NCBI GenBank assembly: GCA_037349105.1
Contig: JAYJMM010000041.1
Coordinates: forward strand, 434,001 to 498,000
Origin: Limnomonas spitsbergensis
Taxonomy: Eukaryota > Chlorophyta > Chlorophyceae > Chlamydomonadales
Direction: 5' to 3'
DNA length: 64,000 nt
Shown: positions 34,109 to 47,000 of the stretch, in pieces
How positions within the stretch are numbered: position 1 is the stretch's first letter
How the letters are laid out: each line of letters opens with the position of its first letter
Notes under the pieces: model-generated
Database searches by the model: none
Told to the model about the DNA's origin: nothing
Seen by the model: the letters and a program-made list of their open reading frames with translations, nothing else
Position numbers and translations under genes: made by a program

Positions 34109-37100
34109 ATGCCAAGACCACGCGGCCCGCCTGCTGTAGCGTCCAAGCCCCTACTCACCGCCAGCAGCAGAAGCCCTCCCCTCCGCCCTCCTAGATCCCC
34201 TCAGCAGGTCAGCAGCAGCAACCGCAATCGTTGGATGGCTACCGTGGCTCTTGTGTTGTTCCTGGCTGCTTCCACGGGCTGGTGGCTGCAGGCGGAGGCC
34301 ACTGCTGCTGCACGAATTGGCGGTGCGCGCCCCAACCGTCAGCTGCGCGGGGCTCATCATGAGCGCAGGCTGCGGCACGAGAAGCCAGGTGCTAGCGTCT
34401 CTCGACAGCTCCTGCAAGATCTCTCGGGCAATCAGAGCAACCCAGAGGTGAGCAGTGGTTTGCGGGCAAGAGTCCCTCCCGCCTTTGTCATGCTTAACGG
34501 CCTATCTGCGCCCATTTACTCATTCTGACTGCCCTGGCTGTCCAAAGGGCAGTCCATACATTCCGCCGTCATGTCCAATACCAAAGTCTGACCGATACCG
34601 GTGTGCAAAAACTGCAAACCTAGAAATCATGAAATGTTAGTGAAATATTAGTCATTAGGGATGGTCGCTTTGACCCCTGAAAACGAGTTAAACCGGCTGT
34701 TCAAGCATGACTTTATGCACTGGGTCCCCACATTTTGTATATTCAGATTCAACTCGTAGAGGGCAGCCAAGAGGACATTTTTAGACACGTACGGGAGAAG
34801 TTTACATTGTGTAAGTCCTACCACAAGCATTAAACAAACACCGTCTGGCCTGGGAATGTCCAGTACAACTAGCACAAGTTGTAACCAGACCCTGGTAGCC
34901 GCAGGGGCGAACGAGCGAGCTGGAATTGGCGCTGCAAAGGGCGCTGGAATTGGTGCTGGAAATGGTGCTGGGATTGATTTCACGTGCCCAGGTCAGAAGC
35001 ACCTGCAGGGACCCTATAGACTGCCAGCAAGACCTGAGCATCTGCTTTCCCGCATCCGCCTCCTCAAGATGGAGTGCTTCATGTTTTGCCCCCCTCCTCC
35101 TGCGCCTAGGTGACTGCGTTTGCGCCAAAGAACGAAAAATCCTCAACGTTGGCACAGGGGGCCCTGGTGTCCGAGGAGGGTCCTGCTGGGAAGTCGGGGT
35201 TCAGACCCATGTCCACATTCTTCACCTCCCCAGATAAAGTGGATGATATGGCAGGTGGGCGCAAGTTGCAGCGCAGCCATGTTTTAGGTTTCAGAATGTG
35301 CATTCCATTGCACCAAGCAGGCAGTTTCAACTTGTTCCTGCTATGCACCTCCGACACTGAAGTGTTGCTGAAATCACTGATCTGCTTCAAGGTTCATCTC
35401 AAGCCATGAGCAACTCTGTATCATCCACGTTTGTGCAATTTATTTGATCGCTGTCATCAATCACCCTGGCCGCCCCTGCCATAGACGCCTGAATCGCTCG
35501 AAATTCTGAATCGCCTCCTTCACATGCTGTTTTGACCAGGCATGGTGACTCCTAAGGGGTACGGCATACAACGGCACGATGTCACCACGACTGATGGATA
35601 CAAGATTGTCAACTTCAGGTACTCCTGCGTTTGGTGGATTCCCCCTGAAGCCTGAAACCTTCACCCTTCACCCTAAGCTCAACTCTAAGAGGCAGAGCAG
35701 GGAATGAAACACGAGCCATGTTGCTGGTCAAAAGGCTGCAGTTTCACTTTGGCATGCTGCCCTTGTATATCTCGGGAGACTCTTCATGCTGCCCTCCCAC
35801 CTCTGCATGTGGTGATATCCCCCGGCAAGCGCACCAGCAGTTGAGGTTGAGAGTTCATGGTTTAGGGGAAATCTGGTTTCTGACCGAGATTAGTAGCTCC
35901 GCGCTTATGGTGGTCACTTGCAATCCTCTTATCCTGCCCCTACTGTATTCCCTGCCAGGATTCCTCGTGGCAAGGGCCAAACGTCCGGCCCTATCGGCCC
36001 CCCTGTTCTGCTCATCCACGGCATCAGTCTGGCCAGCACCTGCTGGGTGGTCAACGACCCTGATGAAAGCCTCGCCTTCATACTGGCAGACAAGGGTAGG
36101 CAAGCATGCATTGGGAGCACTGCTCAACGACCCTGAGGACTGCGGCAGACAAGGGGTAGTATGTTTCGTTACACGAGGTACCCCTGAATCAAGATACATG
36201 ACATGTTCATGGGCGGTGCCGGATCACCAACCCCCCTCTCCCTGGATGTTGTCCAGGTCCTTTCCTGGACCCAGGTTCGCCCTTGCATTCTAGTTTGATT
36301 CGTAGTTGTTCACTATTTGTGAGTGCCAAAAGGTGCAGGATGGGATCTGTGTCCACAAATAGCAAGCAAATACTCCCATTAAGGACAAGGAGGGAACACC
36401 CCTGGCCCAAGAAAGCTGCACGTAATGGCATCATGAAACCGCCAAAGGAAGTTCCACAATGTGTCAAATCTCTGCCCTCATGTCGCAGACCTACCCAGCC
36501 AGGTAGGCACAAGCATTGGTTCTGGAATGCCCTTGCACCTATTTTTCACTGGTCATGGCCGGCCAACCCCCATGCCATCCCATGCGCCTGTCCTCCTCCT
36601 CTCAAAAAGAATAATGAAAGCTAATCCTCCCCCCGTCGGAGCGTGAGAGTTGAGGCAACCACCCGCAGCTTAATGCCTCAGCCCTTCCGCTCTCTTGCTT
36701 CTTAGGTACTTCAATGATGTCTTCTGACAAACACCCGTCTGTAAACAAAAAATTGAAGCCTCTTATTTTTTCCTTGGAAAGGAAGGAACACGCAGCCTGT
36801 TGCTGAGGCCCTTCCTCTCTCCCACTCCTCAGGATATGATGTATGGATGACCAATACCCGCGGCAACACCTTCTCGAGAGAACACACTAAGTACAGCATT
36901 GCCAGCAGCAGGTGGGGGAGAGAGCACCAGCAGCAGCTGGAAGAGAGCCCCAGCCCCCAGCCACCTGCCTGCCTGTCTGTCTGCCTGCCTGCCTGCCTAC
37001 CTGCCCCCCTGCCTGCCTGCCAGCCTACCTGTCTGCCTTCCCCCAGCCCCTTAAGCCCTCTGCCTGCCTGCCTGCCTGCCAGCCTGCCTGTCTGCCTGCC

Positions 37101-40100
37101 AGCCTGCCTGCCTTCGTCGCGCCCTTGCCCAGCAGTAGCCATTGCCTGCAGCAAGTAGGGGAGATCTTCCCAGTCCCCAGCCCCCTGCCTGCCTGCCTGC
37201 CTGCCTGTGTGCCTGACAACCTGCCTGAGTGCCGCGCCCTTGCCCGGCAAATGCGATTGCCGGCAGCATCCGTCCCTCGAGCAATTTGCATGTTTTAGCT
37301 AGTCTATGTTGTTCCACTACTGCTGCCAGTGCATGCGATGAATGCCTTGACTGTCACACCTGCCATGTCCCTGCATGATGAATTATATATACTGAAGACT
37401 GTTGAGTGCTCCTGTAAGAGACGCACCCTCCTGAAGGTGATCACACAGACTTACACAAAGGCAGGTTCATATAAATTCTGAGTTCTTGGGGCATTCCAAG
37501 GTTGCACGACCTGCATATCCCTCACCGTTGGCCTGAAAGGTATTTAATCCCATCCAGAGGCTGTCAACTGAGATATGCCAATGGGTTTGTAGAGGGAAGG
37601 GCCACATTCGGGGCACCATGATGTGCTGACTAGTTCCTGTTGGCACACGTCCCAGGCACCCTGATCTGCAGCCCTACGGGTGAGGAGTTCGGGAGATAAA
37701 GCGCCTTAAACATTGCATAAACCTCCTAAGACCTATTGGACTTCACTCTACCATTGTCGCAGCTACTGGGCCTTCTCTGCTGATGAGATGGCTCTAATCG
37801 ATCTGCCGGCTACCATAGACTACATGCTCAAGGTCACAGGCTATAAGCAGGTGAAGGATCGGCTGCTTTCTCTCTATACCTGTTCTTTCATCTTGTGCTT
37901 GGATCTCACTTGGATCTTACTTGGATCTCACTTGGACGAGCCCTCTTCGTGTTGTGGTAAAGACTTCAGGGACTGTGTTCATTGACAGTCTGAATCCAAT
38001 ACCGCTCAAAGGCATCAATTCTGTAATAGGTTTCGAAATGTCTCAGCCTGGTCTCAGCCTGGTAATGCTGTGCTCATTGCATGACATGGACTCGAAGATA
38101 ATAGTATCTAGGCACAACAATCGACCCCCCCCTCCCAGTCCCCTGTTCTCCCCCTCTCCCCGGTCATATTTACACATCCCTGCTTCTGTTCCCTGCAGAT
38201 TGCTTTCGTGGGGCACTCCCAGGGGGGTACGCTGCTGCTGATGCTGGCCGCTGCCAAGCCATGGTACAACGACGCGGTCAGCGTCAACGTCAACATCGCA
38301 CCAGTGGTGTACGCCAAGTATATCCTGAGCCCTGTGCTGGTTGGCTTTTTCGGAACCACTGGGACTGTGAGTGTCCCTGGGGCAGATTTTATGCCAACCA
38401 CACCTACGCTGCTGCTATCTCTCATGAGCATGCCACTGCGGATTTCTGGGGGCGTCGTTTGTTCCTCTCTTTCTGCCTACCTGTCATCATTGCTAAATTG
38501 TCAGTGCTGGCCCCAGTTGGGCAGTTGGGCTACCTTAGTGGTGGCAGGTCTTGAGGGCCGCTTGCTGGAGTCCAAAGGCCTGCAATATCCGGAGTGATTC
38601 GCGTCCCAGCCAGCTGTGATATGCGGCACGAGCAACATCCTAGCTCCTATTTTAGGTCTTGCTAGTACGTTAGACGGCTTTGGGGTTTCTTTTATCGGTA
38701 TCCAGGTCTCTTGATGGAGCTTGGCACTGGCTTGATGGCCCTCTGAACAAAATAATGCCCTAGGGACAACGGACAGGGGGGGCCTCAGTGGCAGCATGAG
38801 CCATGGGTATGAATTTGGTTGACCTTTACTCCATCATCATAAGGGCTGCAGCGGCAGCTGCAAGGTGCCCGGGACATATGCGGTATCCGCAACGAAGGCG
38901 CCGGGCCAAAGATAGCATACGACACTTCTCATGCAGGCATGTGCTGTCTAATGTCAATTCCAACGTGTACCCCACCTCCTCCTTGCAGCTGAGCCTTGCT
39001 GCCAACAGCCTACCTGCTCAGCAGTTCTTCTACATGTCGCCAGCCATCCAGGCGGTCTTCCTGAATGGGGCCTGTCAGGTGATGCTGGGCTGGAGGTACA
39101 ATTGGTTATATGGACTCATGGTGCTCAAAGGGCCACCCAGATATGTACACGGGTGTGATGGTTGATGAAACAGCAGATAGGTTCAGTGGTGTTCTGTTTT
39201 AGAAGCCCTTAGGCCCCTCGTTCGCCTCATCCTCGCCGAAGAAGTTGTGAAGAAGGCATCTGGTCAAAAAGACACGATGCTTTCTTCACACGTTAAATGC
39301 TCACCGATTCAGGCACGTTCTTACTAAACCTGCAAACCAGTCGGCCAGGCACCATTCAAGTCTTACCTGAAGAATGGCCGCTGCTTCAATTCTTGTATAC
39401 GTAAGGTCTATTATTATGGGGCATACCAGGGCCTGGCTGTCTTCCGCTTCGTAGCACCACATTCGTTTTCCGGATGAAATCCTATATAGCGCCCTGTTGG
39501 CTCCCAATGGCCTGCTATGAATCTGAACTCTGCATCCTGGTTGCCCTCAGGTTCCTGTGACGGTCCCCTCGTGTGTGCTTGCAACAGAGAGCATGTTTGG
39601 AAACTCTAAGCACATCACCACGTCGATGTACATGTGAGTGCTAGGTTGGGCTATGTTGATTTATAGCTTTGACTTTGGCACAGCGCGGCCAAAGCTGTAC
39701 CGGGGCACGGGGCACGTCCTCCTCAGTGCTGCAAATTGCCAGACGAGGCTGCCAGTAAACAAAAATGACCCAGTCTCCTTCTCGGAGGTATGGTTTCTTG
39801 GCAGTTGGGTCAGTTTCTGGCCAGATCCTCCCTTTAGGAGCTATTTTGGGACCAGCCCATGGATATGCTTGTCATTCGCACCTGATACTTGTAGCCGACC
39901 CCTACATGCCTGCAGCTGCTTCATCAATATTGATCTGGTTTGCCAGGCCCCAATTTAGAAGCCAGGATAGACCAATGGATCCAGCCCTCCACAGCTGCAG
40001 ACCGTAAACACATTTGTTGATTAAATATATTTGACGCATGGGTTTGGGGGCCTGCCATACTGGCTGTAGCATGTTATATGACTACATAGGATTGTCCTTG

Positions 40101-42196
40101 GTTTGAAGCGGTGGGTTTAATTCTGGATGGGGGCAGGTATGCCTTGAGCCTCTTATGCTGCTGCACCTACCATCCTGTGTGTTTTGCAGGAAGTACTGGC
40201 GAGCTTGGCCCAGCCCCACGAGTTACTGGTAAGCTAATGACCTGGCCTTTGATCCTAGGCCTAACAGATAGCAAACAGAACAAAGCATGGCTATATGTAG
40301 ACAGGTCTTGTCTAGTAAGGCATGCTCTGGAACTGGATGGCCATCTGAGGAGTCCGTGTCTGCTGGACCAGTCCTCTGGACGAGGTATCCAGCGGCCTAT
40401 TTCTTTGATTTCCCAGTTCACATCGCCAATTGAGTGACTCTTGGCTTGGCCAATTGGGGATTGGGACATGGTCTGTGGCATGAGTCATTCCTATCATCCC
40501 CAGGCTGAGGAACAGAGCGCGAGACTAACAGGAAGAGAAGCCAGTTTAAAGCAAGGCCTGTACATTGAGTGTACCTGCACCGGAGGACCGCAGAGGAAAG
40601 CTCTCCAAGATGCATTTTTAAACACTTGAAATCTCCGGGCACGTGCCCTACCCCTTGGGCATAATCCTGTGACCCTGCTTATATGTGCCCACAGGAATGC
40701 TCTCCAGTGGTCTCAGATATACAACGAGCCTAAGCCTAGGTTCTTCAAGTTCAACTATGGAGACGAGGTGACTGCCTGACAGACATATCGGTGCCACCTT
40801 AATTCGAGCATGTGCCTCCCCAGTTCTTCCAGTTCGCACTACTTGGCCGTTTCGAAAAAGGCCATCTGGCATAGTGACCCATCGCTCCAATCCTGTTTGC
40901 ATGTTCATCTGCCATTTGGCTTGTGCCCCAGCTGATGGGTCGGTTTGAAGAGCAGTGCTGTATTGGCAAATAGCTTAAGGGCGTATTGTCCAGTGGATGG
41001 GCTGTCTTGAAATCATCTTATCCTCAAAATTTTGAGTTGATGGCCAATGTCAAATCGGCCCCATGGCAAGTGCTGTAACGCCTGGGATGCTTTGGCCATA
41101 CTCTTCTATTATGATATTTGTGAAGTTTGAATTTGTATGCCTGCTGCCCTTGGGCAGCCCATCGGCTCCTGTTTGAAATCCGATTCCGCATGCTGGCAGG
41201 GTCATATTCAAAATAAACAGCTGGCAGTCTGATTGTGCCCACTCCGGCCCTCCCCACTCACATCTTCACTGTCGAATATGCATGCTAGCATGGTCATAAA
41301 AGGACCTTTATCCCAGACCCCCCCTCTCCCCTCATTCCCGAAGCCCCCTCACTTACCCCTCCTGCTGCTGCTGCCGGCTTTCCGCTTTTTCCTGCAGTAC
41401 GATCTATTCAAAATCACCATCCCGACCGTGTTCTTTTCTGCCGGGAATGATGTCCTGGCGGGTCCTGGGGACACCAGCCTGGTGCGCGAAAAGCTCGGCA
41501 AGGCTGGCTGCCTGAAGGGGGATCACTTCTTGGATGACTACAGCCACATGGTAAGTGTCGGGCAGGACGGTCAACTCAAATGCAAATGCAAATGCAAATG
41601 CAAATGCCGGTATTCATATGTTGGATACAGCTGAGCAAAAATATGATGCTTTGGAAAGTGAGATATGCGCCTACAGGTATTTTGAAAATTCTGGAATGCT
41701 AGCATAGCGGGTGCAAGCCCTGCCGCTATTTGGGCCCAGTAAATCCAAGTGGAAGCCTTTGGGTCACGGATTTCGGCAGGCATTGCTTGTTTCGCTTTAA
41801 GCTGACACTCACACTGCTGTCTTATGTTTCGCGGTCTCAGACACCCGGCTGCTTTTGATGCTCTGTGGACCTTGTAGATCTGTTCAAATCTTAAACTTGA
41901 ATGTTGTAGTTTAGCTCACCAACAAGATGCCCAGCAAGCCATTTATGCATGTTCACTGCTGTCATATGCTTGTATGTTTTCATCCCCCGCTTTTGTTACC
42001 CCCAGGGGTCAAGAAGACTGTCAAATTTTGAAACTGATACGATTCGTCATTTGCTTCCTGCCCACAGGACTTCATCTGGGATTCCAAGGGCGCCAAGACC
42101 AGGGTTTACCCCATCGTGCTGGATGCCCTGAAAATGTATCCTCCTACGCCTGTCGTGACAATTAGCAGTGATGAGGGCTCAGGGGTGGAGGGCTAA
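34109..42196 (+). CDS. Lysosomal-acid-lipase-type lipase, plus-strand copy, 533 aa
   Basis: Hydrolyses triacylglycerol or steryl esters, as the family (LIPA, gastric lipase, plant and yeast steryl-ester lipases) does; the exact substrate is unknown. Thirteen exons join with all phases matching: 34109-34447, 35110-35254, 35540-35618, 35959-36095, 36833-36911, 37763-37850, 38199-38366, 38989-39078, 39551-39633, 40190-40228, 40695-40767, 41398-41550 and 42068-42196. A Pro/Arg/Ser-rich start precedes a signal anchor (WMATVALVLFLAASTGWWL, residues about 43-61), so it enters the secretory system. Family motifs are QRHDVTTTDGYKIVNFRIP, VLLIHGISLASTCWVVND, GYDVWMTNTRGNTFSR and FVGHSQGGT (catalytic Ser), with Asp in SAGNDVL and His in DDYSHMDFIWD. 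It faces a paralogue at 44091-50138. Exon 4 is nearly identical between them. AATAAA occurs near 42380 but no near TGTAA was found. Confidence 0.93.
36957..37227. repeat. CCTG-rich microsatellite in lipase intron 5
   Basis: Runs of CCTGCCTG broken by CCAGCCTGCCTGTCTG begin about 45 bases after the donor at 36912. They are pyrimidine-rich on the sense strand. Confidence 0.85.
41577..41607. repeat. Short AAATGC hexamer array
   Basis: Five direct copies of AAATGC lie in the last intron of the plus-strand lipase gene, about 27 bases after the donor. Confidence 0.85.
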
Positions 42197-44021
42197 GTCC
42201 TGGACTCAGCTGGGATCTCAGACAGGCCATGCTTTCTTCCCGATGGGTGATGCTGGATAGGTACAGAATTGCAGCAGGCAGGCAAGGATGCAGTGCCTTC
42301 AGCAGCCATAGGAAATTGGCCTGAGAGGAGTGTGTCTGGATGCAAGGAAATCTCAACTGAAGCAGGCTCCCCGTCGTAGAATAAACGAGTTTCCACTGTT
42401 AATGTTCACAGAGAGGGGTGGAAGGGCTAGCTGACCTGTCGTAGGCATTATCAGACAGCTAATACTATGTCCGTATGAGTGGATTGGGGAGTTAAAATTG
42501 TTAATTAGTTAGAAAAGGTAAAAGTGCTCATTGTGCCCTTTGCAAGCTAGTTAATAGTTCGATACATCATTCTGGGTCGATTCAGGGCTGGCAAGCTCAT
42601 CTGTTCGATGCAAAATGTTAAATTGGCTCGTTTCACATTATGAATCTACTAAGAGCGCCAACTTATTTAATCTGGAAGAGGAGGCTGATTGGAATCTTCG
42701 AAGATTTCCCTCTGGTCAAGTCATGTTAAGAAAGTATCGTCCTATCAGAAACTAGCAGGATTTTGCTCCACCTCCGCACCCCCAAAAATGAGCCCCGAAA
42801 GGAAGAGAGGGTTGTACAGATCGCAGGCGGACTGCAGACAGGTGTCTCAGCACGTGGGTAGCGACTATGACTTAAAATGTAGTTTTCTGCCATGGATTTC
42901 ACTTCCATCCCCAGCCGTGTTCAACAAATTACTGTTGCAAAGTGCGAACATGTACCTCTAAATACCAGTATCTACTTTAGGGTGCTGCTGCTACACTATC
43001 GAGGTCAATGAGATAACACCTCTGGGCCCTGCTCAAAAAAGCTAGGCTGCATGGGCGCCCAACATTATCGAGGTATATCGTACCCGACGGCCGAGGAGCC
43101 CTGTGTGCCAAACCATGCTGCTTGGGCCTCCGGTCATAGGCCAACGAGGGTTTAGCCCCCGATGCCCCCCATGGTGGATGTGAAGCAACCTGCCAAATGT
43201 GTTATGTTGCGTGTAAAAACGGGCACTGCTCAATAAACCAACAGCTGGCTGATGCGCTCGTCCTGTCAACTTTGGATTCCTTCTCCACAGAGGATTTCCA
43301 AGCCGCACTCCGTGATGCATTGCTTACCATGCTCTGCATGACTCTGCATCCCTCCACCATAAAGTGCTGTATGTTTAGAAATGGAAAGATGCAGTATACC
43401 GGTATAGGTCATCAACACAGGAGTCAAGGATGTCAGCCAGTGCTGGGCGATTTACGGTTGCGGTGTAACCACGGTTTTCTTTTATGGTGTAAGTTACAGG
43501 CCAGATTTCACTGACGGCGTAAATGCAGTGATTATGGATACGGTAAATTAGGTGAATGAACGTAAAATAGGAATAAAAGCGTAAACCGTAAAATTAAAGC
43601 CCTCGGCCAAGTGAACCGGGTCCCCGGCCGGCTTTCCGATTATCGGATGCCTCGTATTTTTGCTGCGTGACCTAGAAAGAGCTGCTAAATTAGGCTTGGT
43701 ACCTTACGCATCGTTTTTTTGCCACCTGATTATCCATGGTGCGTAGCTGCTGAGTCGATCGTGAGCCTAATGTTCACACTTGAGGGGCTCCACACTTGTA
43801 CAGTTCAGAAGATCGTAAGGGTTTTATTTCATACGGCGGTTCATGGGTTTCTGGTTTATTATAAATGCACCGTATTTCTGACACCTGAATCCCTCTTCGG
43901 CGTAATCGCCCAACACTGATACCCAGCATGATCAACAGAAAGCAAGGTTCAGGGTTCAGGGTTTAGGGTAAGCAAGCAGTACAGAAGTGAGACATTGAGA
44001 AAGGTTCTCCCCTTGCACCAC
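42197..44021. other. Spacer between the convergent lipase genes
   Basis: Holds a tail-motif copy at 43003-43063 and a short telomere-like stretch near 43950-43972 (GGGTTCAGGGTTTAGGGT). A plus frame at 43197-43514 has some helical character but no splice partners and is not accepted as a gene. Confidence 0.5.
43003..43063 (-). mobile_element. Solo copy of the dispersed LINE tail motif
   Basis: Minus-strand copy from GTTGGGCGCCCATGCAGCC to CCCAGAGGTGTTATCTCATT, in the spacer between the two lipases. Confidence 0.7.
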
Positions 44022-44026
44022 TTACA
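44022..44026 (-). terminator. TGTAA polyadenylation signal of the minus-strand lipase
   Basis: TGTAA on the minus strand, 65 bases after the stop at 44091-44093. Confidence 0.65.
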
Positions 44027-44090
44027 CCCATCAGGTTTAGGAAAAGTGTGGCCGGATGGCCCCCTGGAATAAGTTATCCACAGTACTGGA

Positions 44091-47000
44091 CTATTCTGGC
44101 GTATATTTTTCCAGGGCCTGTATCACTGGTGGGTAGGCAAGCTTCACAGCTCCCGACGCATCCCAAATGAAGTCCTGCAAGGCAACCAGAAATAAAATAT
44201 TGTCAACAATGTTTGCCGCCTGGCGTAACATGAAATGTGATTATGGATGCATGTGAAGAGTCGAGTGCTATACCAACGAGGAAGGCAATGTGTGTGAGGG
44301 AGGACAACCATACCGCTACAAGCGAAGGGAACTCCAGAAGTGTGGTTTGTCATTGTCATAATAATGACTCTCACCCCTCCCACAGTCTAACCGGCGCGTG
44401 GAACAATTTCTTTCAATACGGTGGGTGTGGGTCCATCTGAGCTCTTCAAAATCCCCACGTCCCCGACTGGTATGCATGAACAGCATGCATCAAGAACAAG
44501 GCAACGCGGTGTAGAAAGGTGGAAAGTATGCGCACCCTCCTCCCCAAACAGGAAGTCGAGAACCCTCACCATATGGCCATAATCGTCCACCTCCTTGTGC
44601 TCCAACAAGTGCCCCCCTAGCTGCGTGTTGATGAGTGCCACAGCCCTGGGCGACACCAACACGTCCTTGCTGCCACTGACCATAACACAAGGGGCCTGGA
44701 CCAAGGACAGGTCATACACCAGGCCGTAGTTGAAGGCCCGGAGCTGAGGCTGGGGCTCGTTATACATCTGAGCCCAGTGCAGCGCATTCCTGGCGATGCA
44801 TGTTGGAGGGGGAGGGGGCCGGGGGGGGCAGTGGAGAGGGGGCCGGGGGGCAGTGGAGAGGGGGCCGGGGGGCAGTGGAGAGGGGGCCGGGGGGCAGTGG
44901 AGAGGGGGCCCGGGGGCAGTGGAGAGGGGGCCGGGGGGCAGTGGAGAGGGGGCCGGGGGGGGCAGTGGAGAGGGGGCCGGGGGGCAGTGGAGAGGGGGCC
45001 GGGGGGCAGTGGAGAGGGGGCCGGGGGGCAGTGGAGAGGGGGCCGGGGGACAGTGAAGAGGGGGCCGGGGGGCAGTGGAGAGGGGGCCGGGGGGCAGTGG
45101 AGAGGGGGCCGGGGGGCAGTGGAGAGGGGGCCGGGGGGCAGTGGAGAGGGGGCCGGGGGGGGCAGTGGAGAGGGGGCCGGGGGACAGTGAAGAGGGGGCC
45201 GGGGGGCAGTGGAGAGGGGGCCGGGGGACAGTGAAGAGGGGGCCGGGGGACAGTGAAGAGGGGGCCGGGGGGCAGTGGAGAGGGGGCCGGGGGGCAGTGG
45301 AGAGGGGGCCGGGGGGCAGTGGAGAGGGGGCCGGGGGGCAGTGGAGAGGGGGCCGGGGGGGGCAGTGGAGAGGGGGCCGGGGGGCAGTGGAGAGGGGGCC
45401 GGGGGGCAGTGGAGAGGGGGCCGGGGGGGGCAGTGGAGAGGGGGCCGGGGGACAGTGAAGAGGGGGCCGGGGGGCAGTGGAGAGGGGGCCGGGGGGCAGT
45501 GGAGAGGGGGCCGGGGGGCAGTGGAGAGGGGGCCGGGGGGCAGTGGAGAGGGGGCCGGGGGGCAGTGGAGAGGGGGCCGGGGGACAGTGAAGAGGGGGCC
45601 GGGGGGCAGTGGAGAGGGGGCCGGGGGGCAGTGGAGAGGGGGCCGGGGGGCAGTGGAGAGGGGGCCGGGGGGCAGTGGAGAGGGGGCCGGGGGGCAGTGG
45701 AGAGGGGGCCGGGGGGCAGTGGAGAGGGGGCCGGGGGGCAGTGGAGAGGGGGCCGGGGAGCAGTGGAGAGGGGGCCGGGGGGCAGTGGAGAGGGGGCGGG
45801 GGGGCAGTGGAGAGGGGGCCGGGGGGCAGTGGAGAGGGGGCCGGGGGGCAGTGGAGAGGGGGCCGGGGGCAGTGGAGAGGGGGCTGAAAGGCACTCAGAC
45901 GTGCCCTGGCCTGATATAATGATACTGCCCTTCTTCTACCAGTTTGCTCACATGCTGAATATCCTTGGGGCACCAATGTGTCTGTAACCTAAGTGCCACC
46001 ACCTGTCAGACAGCCACAGCTTCCTGCAAACCCTAGCGTGCACGATGAAACCATATTTCATATTTGGGATCGTCGTAACAGACCGCACGTGCCCACAGCT
46101 CACCAAAAACTTGTAGAGCTTGGCCATCCACGCCAGTAGCGTCTGCGGGGATAGGAGCAATGAGAAGCAGGAGGAGAGGGAGACAGGGCGGAGACAGAGA
46201 TCAAGGAGGATTCAGACTAGCACTCAGGAGGCAAGATAGGGACGAGCTAGTGAGCCATGTGCTTAAGTATGCCACTCTCCCGCCACTCCCCTGTCCTGAG
46301 GCAACAATATTGAAAAAGGGTCGTCAAGGAGCGGCATCAGCAAATACTATTTGCTACGACACGTTTTTCCTCGCTGACAACTCTATCCCTATCCCTGGCG
46401 TGTCTTCATAATGCTATGCCTTGCAGGTTCCTCATGAAGCACGCACCTGTAGCCATCGTTTGTAATGTGTGAGGACGCTCCAAAAAAAGTCTCAGTGGTG
46501 GCCACGCAGAGCAGTACGGACAGATCAGTCTGGCAGGCCCCATTCAGGAAGAGCTGCTGGGCGGATTGACTCATGGGGGCGTACTGCTGAGGCGGTACGA
46601 GCGAGACCGCATCGGAGGTCTGAATGCAAGAACCAACGTTGGCAGTGTTGTATTCATGTAAACCACAGGGTCTACCAGAGGCGCCCTGGTGGAGGTCAGG
46701 TTGTGGCTGTAGCCTTTGCAAATGAACTGAACACAGATTTTTATGTTGCCTGGTGCCATATATTGGCAGGACATGCGTACCTCACTCCTGCTGAGGTGCC
46801 CTCCACTTCATTTATGGATGCATGCATGGGGTTGGCCAAGGTTATAGAAATGAGGAAAGAAAGAGTTCCTTGCACGCGGTGTGCGTGGCCATGTGCGAGG
46901 GGGTGAAGGAAGGACCCCATGTGATTTGGCGCAAGTCTTGACATTTGATGTGCATCCAGCATGCGGTAAAACTGTACAGCGGTACACTCACGTTTGCCGC

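Noticed and set aside
36711..37317. Several Cys/Pro- or Gln/Arg-rich ORFs
   Set aside because: They are products of the CCTG microsatellite in a lipase intron.
43197..43514. Plus-strand ORF with a helical stretch (LADALVLSTLDSFSTEDFQ)
   Set aside because: It has no splice sites linking it to other exons, no recognised family, and lies beside a retroelement tail. Probably chance or debris.
43950..43972. Telomere-like GGGTTTAGGG stretch
   Set aside because: Only one or two imperfect units; too short to be an interstitial telomere. A similar short stretch near 63551-63565 is equally weak.
44387..45987. Long ORFs of 425 and 529 residues rich in PPGPLSTAP or GPGGSGEGA
   Set aside because: They come from the 22-bp array. 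Only the lipase exon at 44570-44789 within this span is supported by homology and phase.
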